A DNA stretch of 64,000 bases from Xiphias gladius (Eukaryota > Chordata > Actinopteri > Istiophoriformes > Xiphiidae): positions 16,935,001 through 16,999,000 of the forward strand of contig NC_053415.1 of the NCBI RefSeq assembly GCF_016859285.1, in the 5' to 3' direction. Every line of letters begins with the position of its first letter. Within the stretch, counting starts at the first letter, position 1. The notes beneath the pieces were generated by a model, which was given only the letters and a program-made list of their open reading frames with translations, did no database searches and was not told where the DNA came from. The position numbers and the translations under genes were made by a program. This document shows positions 1 to 18,149 of this stretch, in pieces.

Positions 1-1870
1 ATTTATTTCATTGTCGTGCACTGATTGCAACAACTCATGTGATGCCTGATACACTTCTGTTCTGTTGGTGTTTTTAATAAAAGTAAAACCACCCATTAAG
101 GTGCTACTCTATCTCTGCTGAGTTCTCCAATCAAAAGAAAACCTCAGTGCTTCTCTTACTGCACTAAAAAGTCTTAAAAAAAGGAACATATTCATGTTTT
201 GTTGACCCAATAATAACTGGCAATAATTGTACATTACTGGTATATTTTGTTTGATTCATCTCATAGGTTTAACCTGAACCTAAAGTCTTAGTGAGCGTTT
301 TAAAATCTGGAAAAAAAAATGTGGTATACTTTATCATCAATGACAGACGTCACAGCCACCACCACTTTCTGTAGCATAATGTTGGATGGACTTTCTTACA
401 GACAAGAGGGGATAATAATCTCATGATATTCATCTATAACACTACTTTTAATGCCTCCAAACTACCTCATGGGTCATCTCTCATTTAAACACAATCTAAT
501 AACTACTTAACTTTTGATACCACAAACCTGCCCCCAAGCTAGATTCTTCCATTCCCCTTAGAGATGTCAAACGTTTAATATTTGATGTTCTCTTTGACTC
601 TTGTAATTGTTTTTATTAGTTCTATTTGTTGCTTGATTGTTGGTTGCCTGAATGTATGTGTTGTTTCTTGTATGCTGGTTGTTTGGTTGTTTGACAAGGT
701 TTTTTGGTTCCCTAACGGTGTAAAGTTAAATATAAATAAAGTTATAATAAAGTTAATAAATGGCCCCAAACAAGGAGCTCTATAACAAAAAAATCTTTGC
801 CATTTAATCTTTGCCAACAGTTAAGGTCTCAGTGTTGTGACAGCTCAGCAGCGCTTCAGAAGAACAGCCACAGCGGCGCACAAGGAAAATGTCAAACCAA
901 ACCACACAACTCCTCTGCACTAGCACATTTATACACAAGTTTCGTCAGTCTGAGTGGAAATCAACAGACCTGCCAAACACACCCAGGCTGCAGCTATTCA
1001 GCTCAGTGATGGTTATTTTTACTCTCTGAGGAACTGATGCTGTTTTATGAGGTGACTTAGATATAATGGGGACATTAATAGAAAGAAATATGGCTTCTTT
1101 TTTAATTAGAATAACTACTTGCACATACATTCAAGCGTTATGTTTGCAACATGGCTTTTCAACTTGAACTTTAACGTGTGTGGAGAGTCAATATCAGTAT
1201 GCACTGCGGCAGTTGTTTAGCTGCAGGGGTGGCATGCACATCACTCCCATGAGTGCTGGGATTACGACCAAGGATGAGCATGTTTAAGTTTAGCTGTACT
1301 GGCTCGGTTGAGGGGTGAGTTAGGGATAGTGTGACCTACAAAGTGGATCTGATGTGGGATGAGGGGGAGAATACTTCCCACTCATGTGAGTCACCTGTTG
1401 TCACCATTTACAGGCCAGCATGGATCTAGGCTGCCATATATCAGTCACACCAGCAGAGGCAAGCGGGCCGATGTGCTGCCTGCTACCTTACATGGCTGTC
1501 TGGCTCTTCATCTGCCCACTACTGTACACAGACCCACAGCCCTGTTATGATCTATTGTTTAGCTGCATATGGCATTACACTGGAACTGTCAGGCCAGACA
1601 GCTGCAAGGTGTTTCACGGAGGAAAAATCTGGCTCACAAACTCCTGATTGAAATCTCGAACGTTGATATTTCTGGATGGAGACGGATTAGGTCTTTGGTT
1701 TGTTTTAATCTTTTTTTGTGTTGGTTTTTATCTTTGGAAGTCTATCTTAATAGTTGATGATTTAAAGTAATTCTCTGCAATTGGCACCGTATTGACTATT
1801 TAAAAATCTTGTCTAGAATCACATTACATTATAAATATGTTTTCTGAAGAAGGCATGATGTGCTGAATCA
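1..1870. other. No gene seen; anonymous AT-rich sequence
   Basis: All open frames here are short (under about 80 codons), and I could pair none of them with convincing splice sites or recognisable protein motifs. The sequence is mixed AT-rich DNA without long tandem repeats. I see no RNA gene. Confidence 0.6.
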
Positions 1871-2272
1871 CAGTGGTGGATAGTAACCAAGTACATTTAC
1901 CCCAGCACTGTAGATAAGTGGTCTGAGGTACTTGTGCTATCATGAATATTTTTTCTACTTTCTACTTAAACCCCATTACATTTCAAAGAGAAAATTTGTG
2001 CTTTTAATTTTGGCCCATTTATATGATGACTATATTTAGTTGGTTACTTTTCAGATTAAGATGTTAAAGTATAATAGATAAATATATAAAACAGGTAGAA
2101 TCAGCTCCATCACAGCCAGCTATAACATTACCGCTTTCATGCTAATTCATAGCTTAAAAATAAAAAGTAACATTATGAAGGCAAGATTTTACATGTAATG
2201 ACGTCCGTTGACACTGATACTTGATACTTTTATGCAGGTAAAGAATCTTTCTGAATATTTCCTCCCCCACTG
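1871..2272. mobile_element. hAT-like MITE (non-autonomous DNA transposon)
   Basis: The element opens with CAGTGGTGGATAGTAACC and closes with CCTCCCCCACTG, so the outermost bases form a short imperfect terminal inverted repeat. The flanks CTGAATCA and TTGAAACA match at 6 of 8 positions and could be a decayed 8-bp target duplication, as hAT elements make. The interior (AAGTACATTTACC, GAGGTACTTGT, GTTACTTTTCAGATTAAG) is of a kind I know as a very common teleost interspersed repeat. There is no transposase frame. Confidence 0.6.
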
Positions 2273-4256
2273 TTGAAACATTGGCTTATAGAATTTAAAA
2301 TGTGTGACTTTCATCTCCTTCCTTTTATGTATACCTGTGAGGCAGAGTCCCCTACAGGTTTTTACCAATGCATTTTGTCAATTCAGATTAATGGACAACG
2401 GTATGAATTTCTGCCTTTGTCAGAGCCAAAATTAAAAACACCTTAATATTTACTGCACCTCATCAAAAACACCTTAAACAGTAGAAACAAATTAAGTATA
2501 CATTTTTTTTAGCACTGGTTTTACTTAACAGTTAAATAGAAAATGCCCTAACCCATATATTTGTAGTCATTTTTGTGTGGAGACAGGAAACAGTTCCTCA
2601 AAGTCAATATTTGTCTCTTGCGGGAGTTGCGAGGAGAGAAAGGAGAGAGACAAAGACAGACAGAGAGGGATGAAAGGAGAAGGGAGAAGGAGTGAACAGG
2701 CGACAGGCAGCCGTATCTGCCCGGGACGACAGGGACAATACTAATACATACCAGGCCTCCCAACCCAGCTCTTTGAGCTTTCCTCCCGTTCTTAGAGTCT
2801 GAGTCCACTACTGTAGCTTTGAAGTAGGATGCTGACAGCGTTTACCCAAGTGTCTGCATCCTTTTAAGTTTTTCATCTAAGTAAGAACCTGTTACATCTG
2901 ATGTTCTTTTGGTGGCTTACCTGCAGTTCTTCTTGAGGACAGTTGTCTAGGAGGCTGCTTCTAAAGAAGTAGAGGCTTCTTGTCTGAGCCCCGGCCAGGC
3001 GAGTCTTCCTTTGGACAAATGGCAGGTGAAGGTGCACAGATGAGCACACAACTAGAGGCTCAGTGTGGCGGTGGGACTACCTTCTTCTTTTGAACATCAA
3101 CAGGAGCTACTCAACACCAAACTGTTAGTCCACACAGGGGGCACGAGAAGAAAAGCTGGGGCATCATGAGAGTTTCCCCTCCATGGCCCTCCCTTCTGTC
3201 TCTCCTCCTCCATCGCCTCCTCCTCTTCCTCCCCCCCACCTCCCCTTTCTTCTTACATCCCTGGTGCTCTATTTTTTGCTGGGAAGCAATCTCCTACAAC
3301 AGGAGGGGGAGTGGAATTGTTTTCTGGGATCAATGGCAATTCCATACAGAAAAAACTTCCAGAGTGCTCTTATTTACTAAGTGCTCCTTTACAGTTACAG
3401 CTCTGTTGTCTCTGCTGCGTTCAGTGCCAATCACAGTGAAATTCCTACAAAGCAAATTTAAAAGAAAGTTTTAGGCACCGAATTTTTTATTCGGTGCCTG
3501 ATTCTCTTTCTCTCTGCGTTATTTTTCAAAACGTTGATGATGTGTTTACCCAACTTTGGATGTGTTAATTCTGAAGTAAGTTAAAGCAAAGTCAAAGTCA
3601 TGAATTAATTGGATAAACTTATTTAAATCAGATTTTAACACTATTTTGAAGACCCATAACTGTTTTAAATCTGCCCAAATTTTAGTTTTCAGAAGCTAGA
3701 CATGACAGAAGAAAAAGTGAAAAAGTCAGATACTACCTTAATGGCTTTGGTGGAAATAATGCACTTTTTTTGTTCATGATTTCTTCTCTCTGGTTTCACT
3801 CCTCATCCTCTCAGAGCTCGTGCTGGTCTGAAACCACTTGCTGAAGTTTGGGATGCAAACAAAGAATCACAGACAAAAACTAAAAGAGCTCATCCTCGTC
3901 CTCTTTCCCTCCTTCCTCCTCCTGTCCTCTCCTGCTGTATGTGGTGTGATTTTTCAGCCCAGGATTATCTCTCAGCTCTGCAGCCTGCCTGCAGATACAA
4001 GCTATTATTATATAATGGGAATCTTTTAGGTTTGATTCCTCCTTGCTGAAGGGCCAACGTGCTTTCAAAGGCATTCCAAAGGCTGTAATTATGTGGTGAG
4101 GGCACACACACACATACAAACATGTTTTAACTAAAAGATGTGACTGTACTCCTTCATTCTCGTAATTCTTTGACTTGAATAACATAATATTTCTCTTGTC
4201 CATGAGGTGTGTCAAATTCTCTCCCTGGATTTTCTTCCTATTAAGTTTTCACGTCA
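2273..4256. other. No gene seen; contains a locally GC-richer stretch
   Basis: The stretch at 2560-3240 is richer in G and C and in purine/pyrimidine runs than its surroundings, including GAGAGAGACAAAGACAGACA near 2644. Open frames on both strands there look like compositional artefacts. A perfect short hairpin at 3473-3499 is listed separately. I recognise no exon. Confidence 0.5.
3473..3499. repeat. Perfect 11-bp inverted repeat with 5-nt loop
   Basis: The left arm AGGCACCGAAT (3473-3483) and right arm ATTCGGTGCCT (3489-3499) are exact reverse complements separated by TTTTT. No gene surrounds it. Confidence 0.9.
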
Positions 4257-4688
4257 AAGGACTAGTTTGACACTTTGGGAAATATTACTGGCTTTCTTGA
4301 GTTACATGGGAAGAACGACACCACTCTCGTGTCTTTACGGTAATATAATATGAAGCTACCGCCAGAAGACGTTTAGCTTAGCTTAACTGCAGCAAGTAGC
4401 TGCACCTGGCCGAGAAATAGTCCAGCACATAACCCCTCATAAAACCATAATGTGTTGTTTTGTTTGGCTCAAACAAATGACATATAAAGTGTTACTCAGT
4501 GAGCATGTAGAGGTGTTGGTAGGCGGATTTTGTTAACTTTGGACAAAGCCAAATTAGCTGTTTCTCTGTCTTTGTGCTAATATAACAGGACACTGGCTAT
4601 AGCTTCATATTTACCATACAGAAATGAAACGTGGTATCGCTCTTTCTATCTAACTCTTGGCAAGAAAGCAAATGTCAAACTACTCCTT
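4257..4688. mobile_element. MITE with about 16-bp terminal inverted repeats
   Basis: The left end AAGGACTAGTTTGACA and the right end TGTCAAACTACTCCTT are inverted copies with one mismatch. The element is about 430 bp, has no coding capacity and carries the internal motif GTTTAGCTTAGCTTAACTG typical of a widespread fish repeat. The target duplication is not clear. Confidence 0.7.
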
Positions 4689-9237
<4,549 letters not shown>

Positions 9238-10306
9238 TTTGTGAACAGATTGACCTTGTCCGATGTATATGTTTTATATGTGTATGATGACTGAAGACAG
9301 ACGAGGGTTGTATGTGTGTTTTTTTGCACCATACATCCCTGAAAACAAACATTGAATGAAAGGACGGTATTGTTCATCAGGCCCAGTAGACGTGCAACAT
9401 GCAGTCACTGGCCAAGGGCAACGAAAGAGGCATTCAGGCTTTCAATTCAGCCTCTTCCTCTCTGTTGAACCCTGTATTGGAATTATTTTAAATCAGTACA
9501 TAAAAATCAAGGGCAAGTTTTATCACCGATTTGACAAATTAAATAAGTCATGAATGGTTGTTTTCTTTGCCTTGGGTTGGGGGGGCAGCTAGGCATTTTT
9601 TTTTCCAACCCTATACACTTTACCATGGCACTGTTTTATGACTTCCTGTTCGTTCTGGTCATTGTTGTCGAGGTGACATTTGAGGAAACAACATTAAATT
9701 ATAAATCGTTTCCCACTCCAAGTGTGTGAGAAACTCTTGTGGATGTTGATGGCGGTGGATGGTTGATCGTGTGTGCAGACACTCCTATCCGTAGATAACA
9801 TTGTTTTGGGCGGCTGGCTGACTGAGGGGACCTGGAGGCATGAAATCATCCTGTTTCGGGCCATGTGTTGCCCTGATAGAGTCACAGAGGGTGTTACCCT
9901 CCTGTGAAATCTACCTCCAGCCCTTCAGACAGCTCTTCCTGCCCTGAGCGATATGTACACCCACAGTGTTCCCTCTTACGCTGCATTTCTCAGAAACTTA
10001 GTCACCCTTTATGCACTTTAATGAAAAATCTCATGATTCCTTTCATCCTCCTTTTGTTTTGTTTCCTCATATGTTTATGATATCAGCAACATCTGGCTGA
10101 TACCCAGGGCCAGTGAACTGAGCACCTTTACATAATAAAATGTAACATATTAAAGAACCTGAAAACTTGCTCTCAAATCTTAAAGCTGTTCTAATCAATT
10201 TTATTTATTACAATCAATTTGTTATGTTATGACAAAGGTTTTGCAGTAGGGATGAACACAAATGGACTTATCACTTGACTTTGCAGATCCCTCAGCTCTA
10301 AAGAGA
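9238..10306. other. No gene seen
   Basis: Anonymous sequence with only short open frames lacking any recognisable domain or splice-site support. Confidence 0.5.
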
Positions 10307-10640
10307 GTTTTAGTGCCTTTCGGCTCATTGTTTTGGTATTACAGCCCACTGGCCTTATTGTGTTGGTTCACTCTCACCGCTCTGATAAGTGTTAATTCCA
10401 CCAGAAAAAGCTCTAAAAACTCACTGTACACTACCTGCTCAGCACCAAACTACAAATTTAGTGACTAGCTGGTAAACATAGAGGAGCATTTAGCAGCTAA
10501 ATGAAACGTCCCTCAGGAGTTGGTGGCGAGAAAAACAGAGCTAAAAGGAGAGATACTTTTGGACTTAGATCCGTCAGGTGGACAGAAGCAAAACTCCATC
10601 TGAACGCTAATGTTGCTCCGTGTCTGCTGGATGTGTAAAT
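10307..10640 (+). repeat. Dispersed repeat, copy 1 (paired with 34807-35155)
   Basis: This segment shares many blocks in the same order with 34807-35155, such as TTGGTTCACTCTCA, ACCTGCTCAGCACCAAAC, TCAGGAGTTGGT, AACAGAGCTAAAAG and GGATGTGTAAATAT. Both copies lie in the same orientation and are clearly diverged. The pattern fits an old non-autonomous transposable element. I do not know its family name. Confidence 0.65.
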
Positions 10641-13600
10641 ATCGACTTAAAATCGGATAATATGTCAGCGTCGTCTTGTTTCTGCTGTCAAAAAAAAAAA
10701 AAGAAATCAGTTATTGCACGTTTAACATAGCAAAGAACACAGGAACTCACATTTTTACGCAACCAAACAACCATCACCAACAAAGACTTTCAGGGTACCA
10801 CAGCTGTTGGGGAAAGGGATGCACACTTGATCTTCACCTCCTTCTATTAGTCGTCCATCAACCAACCAATGGAAATTTTTCACAGCAGACAGTTTATCAT
10901 GTTAACTGCTGACACTCAACAAGCCTCTCTATAGCCTCAGCTAACATGATCAGAATTAACCAGAAGGTAACTGAAAAATTAAGTACTAAAATTACAAACT
11001 ATCCCCCTAACAGTTAACTGAATGGTCCACTTACTTTCTGTCATCTACATACACAACAGATAAGGTTGACTTTGATAAGGTCCTTTCAAAACGACTGACT
11101 GTGTGTCTGCTGCGTGACACAGGGGATTTTTCCAGCCTGTCAGGGCTGGCGTTGCTATGGTGATTATTTGGCTCTAAAAGGAGACTTTTCTACACATTCA
11201 CCAGGTCGACATTAAAATAGGCGTGGCATTAAAATTTTGCTGCATTCATGCAATGTCGGGAGAGTGGGAAGAACAGGAAAAACACCCCTTATTCCTACTT
11301 TGGGGTGTTCACGCATTCTTCCAAAGTGGTTAGCCCTAGTGCTAACCTTGTAGTCACACCCAGTCAACAGCCTAAATTACCTTATTTTGTTACGTATTTG
11401 TAGCAGTTCGTTACCAAGTGAAACCAGATACTAACAGTGTGTACTTCCCAGGAAATTTGCTCAATCAATTGTATTAGTGTTAATACTGAATTTTATTTGG
11501 ATGTAACTCTCAGCTTTGATGCATTTGTTGAAATTCTGCCAACAGGTTTGTTGACATGTCTATAGTTCTTTCCACCAAGCGGGAGATACCATCAGTCAGT
11601 ACGTTTACGAGCACACTACTATTCCCGTATTATTTCGACAATATTATTATCATGACAGTATTTGGAATTGGATATGGGTCATGTAAACAGCATACTCCAT
11701 TTGTATATTTTTCCGAATTTAGCATTTTCCTATTAAGATGTGGGATATGCCAATATTATTTGGGTTTTAGGAACATTCTTTGGACAGTTTGGGAAACATG
11801 GCCTCTTGCCTTAAGATCAGCTCTGTGCGTTGTACACAAACCAGCGACAACAGTTTGCAAGACTGGGGTAGAGATCCATACCCAAAAGGAAAGCACACAT
11901 AAGGAGAACCAAACCTATTTTTAAACATTATGAGAGACTTGGATATCAACTGGTTTTTGGATATTTGCAAATAAATCAAAGCTGACCTTTTCAATACCTG
12001 CAAAGAACAATGAACTTTAAAAAAAAAAAGCATAGCCATAGGATGTACGTCATGGGCGAGGTTTACATTAATCGAGTATTCACAGCTGCGTTTAAATGGG
12101 AATTCTAGGGGAATATTAATTTTCATTGCACTGGGCTGCTTGTAATTAAGCTTTAAACAATATGCGTTTGTTTATTTTTAGAATGTATAATCCCTCTTCT
12201 AATTATTTGTTACTAAACATCCACTTGAGTAGTTTTTCCTCTTTGAAATTACTGTCATGAATTTTGATTCTGATTGTTATGTTACTTAATTCTAATTGAT
12301 GTGTGGACATACCTATAATAACAGTGTGTTCCTTTAGTACTCACTCATATTAATAAAATTACTGAGAAGCTATTTTCATGGACTTTAACACTGAATAAAT
12401 TAATGAGTTACTCCGAAAATTAACACTCAAAAACTTCTAAGTTTTAAATTTTTTAAATATGGTACCAGTTAAGTAGCATCGAAAATCAAGTACATCGCCG
12501 TTAATCATGATTTTATATTGATTTCCAGTCATCTTAAAGGGAAAAATGACCCAATCTCTAATAGAATGACGAGAATGCAAAGCAGTCACAAGGCACGCTG
12601 CATTTGAGGAAGGTCATGATCAGACTGTGGGAAAGTGGGTGCACCAAACGAGACAAAATAACACAACACATACACAGGAGTTTAAGGACTGGAATTCTTT
12701 GGCATTTTCTCCATCATCGCAGCTCTGCAACATTCATCCAGAACTTGAGTCTCTCTCATCCAGCCTCGCACATCCAGTTACACACAGCACTTACATCCTC
12801 TCTCCATTATCGCCTCCTGTCTGCCCGCCACCCAACCCCTTCTCCATTGTGTGAACGTCGATTCTCCTCTCTCTCCCATGGTGCCTGGCGTTACACAAAG
12901 AGGAAGCTGCCCTTCCACTTCCTTCTTCACTAGTGAGAACAATTCATGCCTCTTCTCTCACCCCCGTCTCTCTCTTTCTCGCAGGCCCAGACTACATTAA
13001 GCTGCCAGGTTAGCTTGTTTCCTGTTGCAGGCCCTGGTCATTCAAAACTGCAGAGGAATCTAATAACAGGCCTCAAACTGTCTGTGACATATACATCCAC
13101 TATGACTCCAGAAAATAAAAATTGTAATGGGAAAGTGTATACAAATTGTTAACTACAGCAGCTTTAATACAAATAAAGTAAAATATAACACAAGGTTGTA
13201 ATCTGTGAGACCAACATCTTTGTACAGGTGTTTTTGGCTTTTTTTTTGCCTGGTGGCATATGCAAACTAATAAATAAACTAATGATTACAACAAACTTTA
13301 TTTATAAAGCACTTTTGTGAGCAAGAGTAACAAAGAAAATTACATTACTTTACATCATAAAAATATAAAAACAGACAACAATAGTATAATGAAATACAGA
13401 CTCAAAACATAACAATCTTCAAAACAAAGGCAGTTAGAAATGGCTGGCTGAAAATGTGTAAAATATGTGAATCAAAATTAAAATAAGAGTAAGTTATACA
13501 ATGAGTGATTTAAAACAGGGAGCTGAAGTACGGTATTGTAGCTACAGTAGGTACCAGTTCATGCAGTGCTATGTAAGTAAGCAATAAAAATTTAAAATGA

Positions 13601-16600
13601 ATTTGAAAATGAAAAGGCAGCCAGTGTAGAGTGCATAAAACAGGTGTAGTGTTAGCAGTTGCTAAGGCCCCCTCATCCCCCTAAAGGGTCCTCCAAACTA
13701 ATCTAAAATGTGAACTCTCGTTGGGTGTCTATTTTTTTTTTTTTAGTTAAAATTAAGCATTTTAAGACACAATTTGGTATTGTGCTTGGAAGTGCCTCTA
13801 AATCTCAATGTCATGCTGGACACACTGGGCATAGTGACTTTTTTGGAAACGGGGCCACCATCTTAAATTTTGGGATCGTAGCAAATTGCAGGTGGGAATA
13901 AAACAGTCAACTCTTTTCTTCATTATTTATGAGTGTAATGCACAAGAACCTCAAAACTGACACATACTTAGTTAGTTAAATCCTTTTTCACAGCACTGTA
14001 CATGACAGAGACCGCTAATGTCAGACATCAGACCACACACAGGTGGCAGCAATACACAAGCACTGAATTTGTTAGTCAGAAAGATAATCTGGTGGTTTAG
14101 CAACAACAGGATCAGGGAATAGAATTAAATTAAAAAGAATTTCACAATGAAAGCATAAATAAAAAAACAACATGCACAAAATATACCAATGGTTTTTAAC
14201 TTACGACCCTTACAGCCATGCAATGCCCACTGGTGAACACGTGTCACATGTTGCATAGTGAACAAACTGAGCAAAGTTGTTGTTTACAGGATAACCCTCT
14301 TTAGATGCATCAGTGTTGGCCCTGACAAGTGATTCATTGCATAAGTCACCAACTATTGGCTGTTGCATGTATCACTGAATGAGTGACAAAAAAAGCCCAT
14401 TACAAATAAAAAACTCATATGTTTATGAGCTGTGAGCAGTTCAACCTAAGAGCCCCAGATAGGTTAAGCTCCCCAGTATTTCACAAGACAGACGCATTTT
14501 TTTTTCATATTCTTTGCTAACTTGTTAATCATTTCCTGTGCTCTGAGATTTACCTTGTGACCCTTTTGGGGGTCCTGGCCCCAGGTTGGGAGTGACTAGT
14601 ATACTGTATACAATGAAGTTTTAGACCCTTTGTGGATCTCAATACAATCTCAATACAAATAAAACCATGAATCAAACCATTTAGTGTGAGAGTAATCAAC
14701 CACTTCAAAAGGGTCCTCTCTGAAAAAATCATTTTTCTCCATTCTCATTACATCCGGGCATGTCGGCCACCTCTGTGTGCATGAACTTGAGAGCATCATG
14801 TCATGTTGATGCTTGATTTTGTGTCTGTGTTTGTGAATAGCTCACTTACACTAACAAATCCCTGTTTTCATGCTCTCTTAGTTTTACCAACAGAAATAAA
14901 AATACATTAAATTATAACAAAATGACTGGAAATTTTTTGAATTCAGGGATGCTTCATAAATGTTTAGGTTAATATACTAAACTGTTGGATTTAGGGAGAT
15001 TAGGACAAAAAAAACAACAATGGGGGATGCTGTACTAGATTTTGGCATGAGGGGCTGCTTTCACCAAATTATGCACTTTAACGTACCTTTTCCCCAAACA
15101 GGCACTCTTTAAGTTCTACCAGTCTTTTTCTAATAATTTGAAGTTAATGTTTGGCAGTCACATTTGACAGGCTATCCAATCTTCCTTATATGTTTACCAA
15201 ATTTCAATGGTGGCACATCACAAGCATTTGAGATCGGAACGCCAGAGTCATCGACCCAAACGTATGCACAAGACAATAATGGCCTTTAACGACCGGATCC
15301 CCTCACAGACACAGGAGGGTGGTGTGCGCTGGTGTTGTAACAGGACATGGAAGGGGAAACTTTTAGCACAAATGCAGGTAGTGAGTCCAAACAGTCCAAT
15401 CTTCTCACCATTTAAACACACTGCTCTCTTTTGTAATCTTATCAACCATCAATCTGTATTTAACTCTCCAACAAACTGTCATACAATAGCCGGTGAAAAA
15501 TATTTACGGAGGAACAAACTATAATTTTTAAGCGTTACTTTTCCTTCATAGTGACGCATTTTTATTTCTTAGGTCTCAAATTTGTATGTATTTGAGTGTT
15601 TTTACATGCCAATTCCTGTAGTAAAGCGCTGGTTATGTATTTTCAGGCTCTAAATGACCCTGTCCCATGAGACTATCGTCTGTGTGAGCAATTGAACACA
15701 TGAAGGACAGTGGGCTGGTCCAAATTCAACAAATCTGACCTCCCAAACACAATGGTAGAACCCAAGTCCAGCTGGGTGACAAGAACTTAGCCCTGAAAAA
15801 CACAATGCTATGGCCCAGGACCAGATGTGACACATGTTGTAGGGCCTGTGGGTGTGTGTGCATTCACGTAGCTTATAGACTGTATGTGTGTGTGCCTTTG
15901 TATGTGTGTGTGTGAGTGCATACGAGCTTGTATTCAAATTCAGTCCGACTAACTGGCATACATTTCTGTCTCAGTTTTAAGATCAAGGGGTCAAGCCTCT
16001 AGACTGCAGCTTTTTCAGTCCTCTCACCAGTTTCCACTGGCTAATACTGAAGCGAGTGGCTGCAGTGTCAGTGTTGTTTACTCAGCGAATTCTGGATGCC
16101 TTTGTGAATGGTTTCAAACTTTCTCACCATTACAGGAAAGAAATGACTGCCTGGTTCTCAGAGGAAATGAGAAACTGTCAGGGGAAGAATGTTCACACTG
16201 GAAAGTGCAGAGAAAAAGGTGTGTGTGTAAAAGTGGCTGCAAAACAAAGAAAACTGCTGATAAATTGTTGGTCTTTTGATGTATAATACCTCCATTCAAA
16301 ACAGAAGAAGTGGGACGATTCATGGAAAAAAAAAAACGTACAAAGAAAAACTAAGGCTTTGTCACTGAGGTAGTAGGTCACTAAAACACAAAGAGGAATG
16401 ATGAAACTCACACATACGGACACAAATATGTATGGATTTATGTTTACACACTAAACAAACAAATGTGTAGAAACAAGTCTATCTCTGTCTTTAAGCATAA
16501 GCCATGTACCATTGAGGTCTTAGTGTTGTGCAATGTCATGGGACTCATCACTGCCCCCAGGTCAAGTTGTATCAGTGAAGGGCATCGCTGAAACCATCTC

Positions 16601-16795
16601 TTTAAATCCACTGTGAATGCCCGTTTCTGTGTATGTGACGTTCATGTGAATAAAAGAAGTGGGTGAGCAAAAGATACAGAAAGATCACGAGCTTATATGA
16701 AATTTGAGGTTTTCCCTCATACTGGGAGGTCAACCCAGTTTTGAAGACAATAATTACAATTCCCTGACAAACTAGACTGCCACTCGGCAGAGCCA
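10641..16795. other. No gene seen; mostly AT-rich anonymous sequence
   Basis: No open frame here shows a recognisable domain or flanking splice signals. A CT-rich stretch (12750-13000) and T or A homopolymers occur. GC content is low throughout. Confidence 0.5.
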
Positions 16796-17000
16796 ATACC
16801 TCCGCCGAGGCGAAAAATTAAAAAATTCCTGGATCTGTCCCTTTAACCAAAGCCGCACCAAAATTTAATGGGTTCTTCCCAGGCCCAGGTCCAAGTTTGG
16901 TGCAAATCGGTTTTGCACGTTTTGCATAATCCTGCTGAAAAATAAACAAACAAACACACACAGTTGAAAACATAACCTCCTTGGAGGCAGTAATTATTTG
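16796..17000. mobile_element. Probable short interspersed element with palindromic ends
   Basis: The block starts near ATACCTCCGCCGAGG and ends near CCTCCTTGGAGGCAGTAAT, so the two ends are roughly inverted copies of one another. The interior (CACCAAAATTTAATGGGTTC, GGTGCAAATCGGTTTTGCA, CATAATCCTGCTGAAAAATA) is of a type scattered through many fish genomes. It has no coding capacity, and I do not assign a superfamily. Confidence 0.5.
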
Positions 17001-17008
17001 AAAGCTTT

Positions 17009-17105
17009 TATAATATAATATAATACAATACAATACAATACAATACAATACAATACAATACAATACAATACAATACAATATAATATAATATAATATAATA
17101 TAATT
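17009..17105. repeat. Pentanucleotide tandem repeat (AATAC)n / (AATAT)n
   Basis: A central run of AATAC units is flanked on both sides by AATAT units. The symmetric arrangement of the two variants suggests a variant that arose in the middle and expanded. Confidence 0.95.
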
Positions 17106-18108
17106 TTACTCATGTAAAAATCACAATACTTCAATAAAAAAGCACTGTATTACAATTAAAAGTACTACATTCAAAATTTTAATTAAAGGTTCAAAAGTAT
17201 AGTATGAATTACCAACAATCAGTTACCTTTGATAGCAAGCCCACGGAGCTGACTGCATTAATTTAAGCTTACAAACTGTCGGACTGTGATTTTAGCTTAA
17301 TTATGGCTTTAATGACTTGTATATATGTACTTCTTTCTTCTGTTATTTCAACTTAATTTGTAATTTTATTTTTCCTCTTAAGAATTATGTCTTTGCGAGA
17401 CCAATGGTGCGTTTACTGTAAAGGAATATTACAGAGTGCATATTTTTCAAATCTGCTTCAAATAAGAAACAAATAAGTTTTCAAAAGCATGAAAAGTAAT
17501 TATCATGACTGGCATTTAACTGTGTAAGATGAATTCTAATCTTTTACCTTGTCTTGGTGAAGCTAATCTTAACTACTTTATCTGCTGTTGGGAGGCTTTG
17601 GTATCATATTTTATTTACAAGCTGATCAAATCTTTTGTTTGTATAATCTTGATCTTGAAAGAGCTACAGTGGTCAAATAAATATAATGGACTATAACAAG
17701 TAAAATATTTTCCTCTGAAATGTTGTGACGTAGCAAGCATAAAATGGAAATACTAATCTTAAAATTTTCCTTAAGTGCAGCATTTGAGTAACTGTACTTT
17801 CTACCTGTTATAATAGAATAGAGAGATAATATGATTGGTAATTTTCATCTATTAAATATACATAAAATGCAGCAGCTCAGGCATCAAATCTACCATTATA
17901 ATAATCATAATATTCAGTTTTGATTGGTACTATTAATTCAACTATATGCTTGATATATCTTTTGAGGTTGTAGTTTGCCGGGGTGTTGAAGTGGGCTGCA
18001 TTGCATTGAGATATGTTGCTTATGTTTTGCCCACAAACATGAGGGAGGCAGAATATTAGAAGCATACTTCACTATTTTGCAGCCCAATACAACACCAACC
18101 CTAACAAC

Positions 18109-18149
18109 AACCTTCTGAGAGGTGTTGAGTTAACACCTCTCAGAAGGTT
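18109..18149. repeat. Perfect 18-bp inverted repeat with 5-nt loop
   Basis: The left arm AACCTTCTGAGAGGTGTT (18109-18126) and right arm AACACCTCTCAGAAGGTT (18132-18149) are exact reverse complements around GAGTT. The arms are longer than chance would readily produce in a window of this size. No larger element is visible around it. Confidence 0.95.

Noticed and set aside
2548..2808. 86-codon frame rich in Ser/Leu on the - strand
   Set aside because: Low-complexity pyrimidine composition, no splice support and no recognisable domain.
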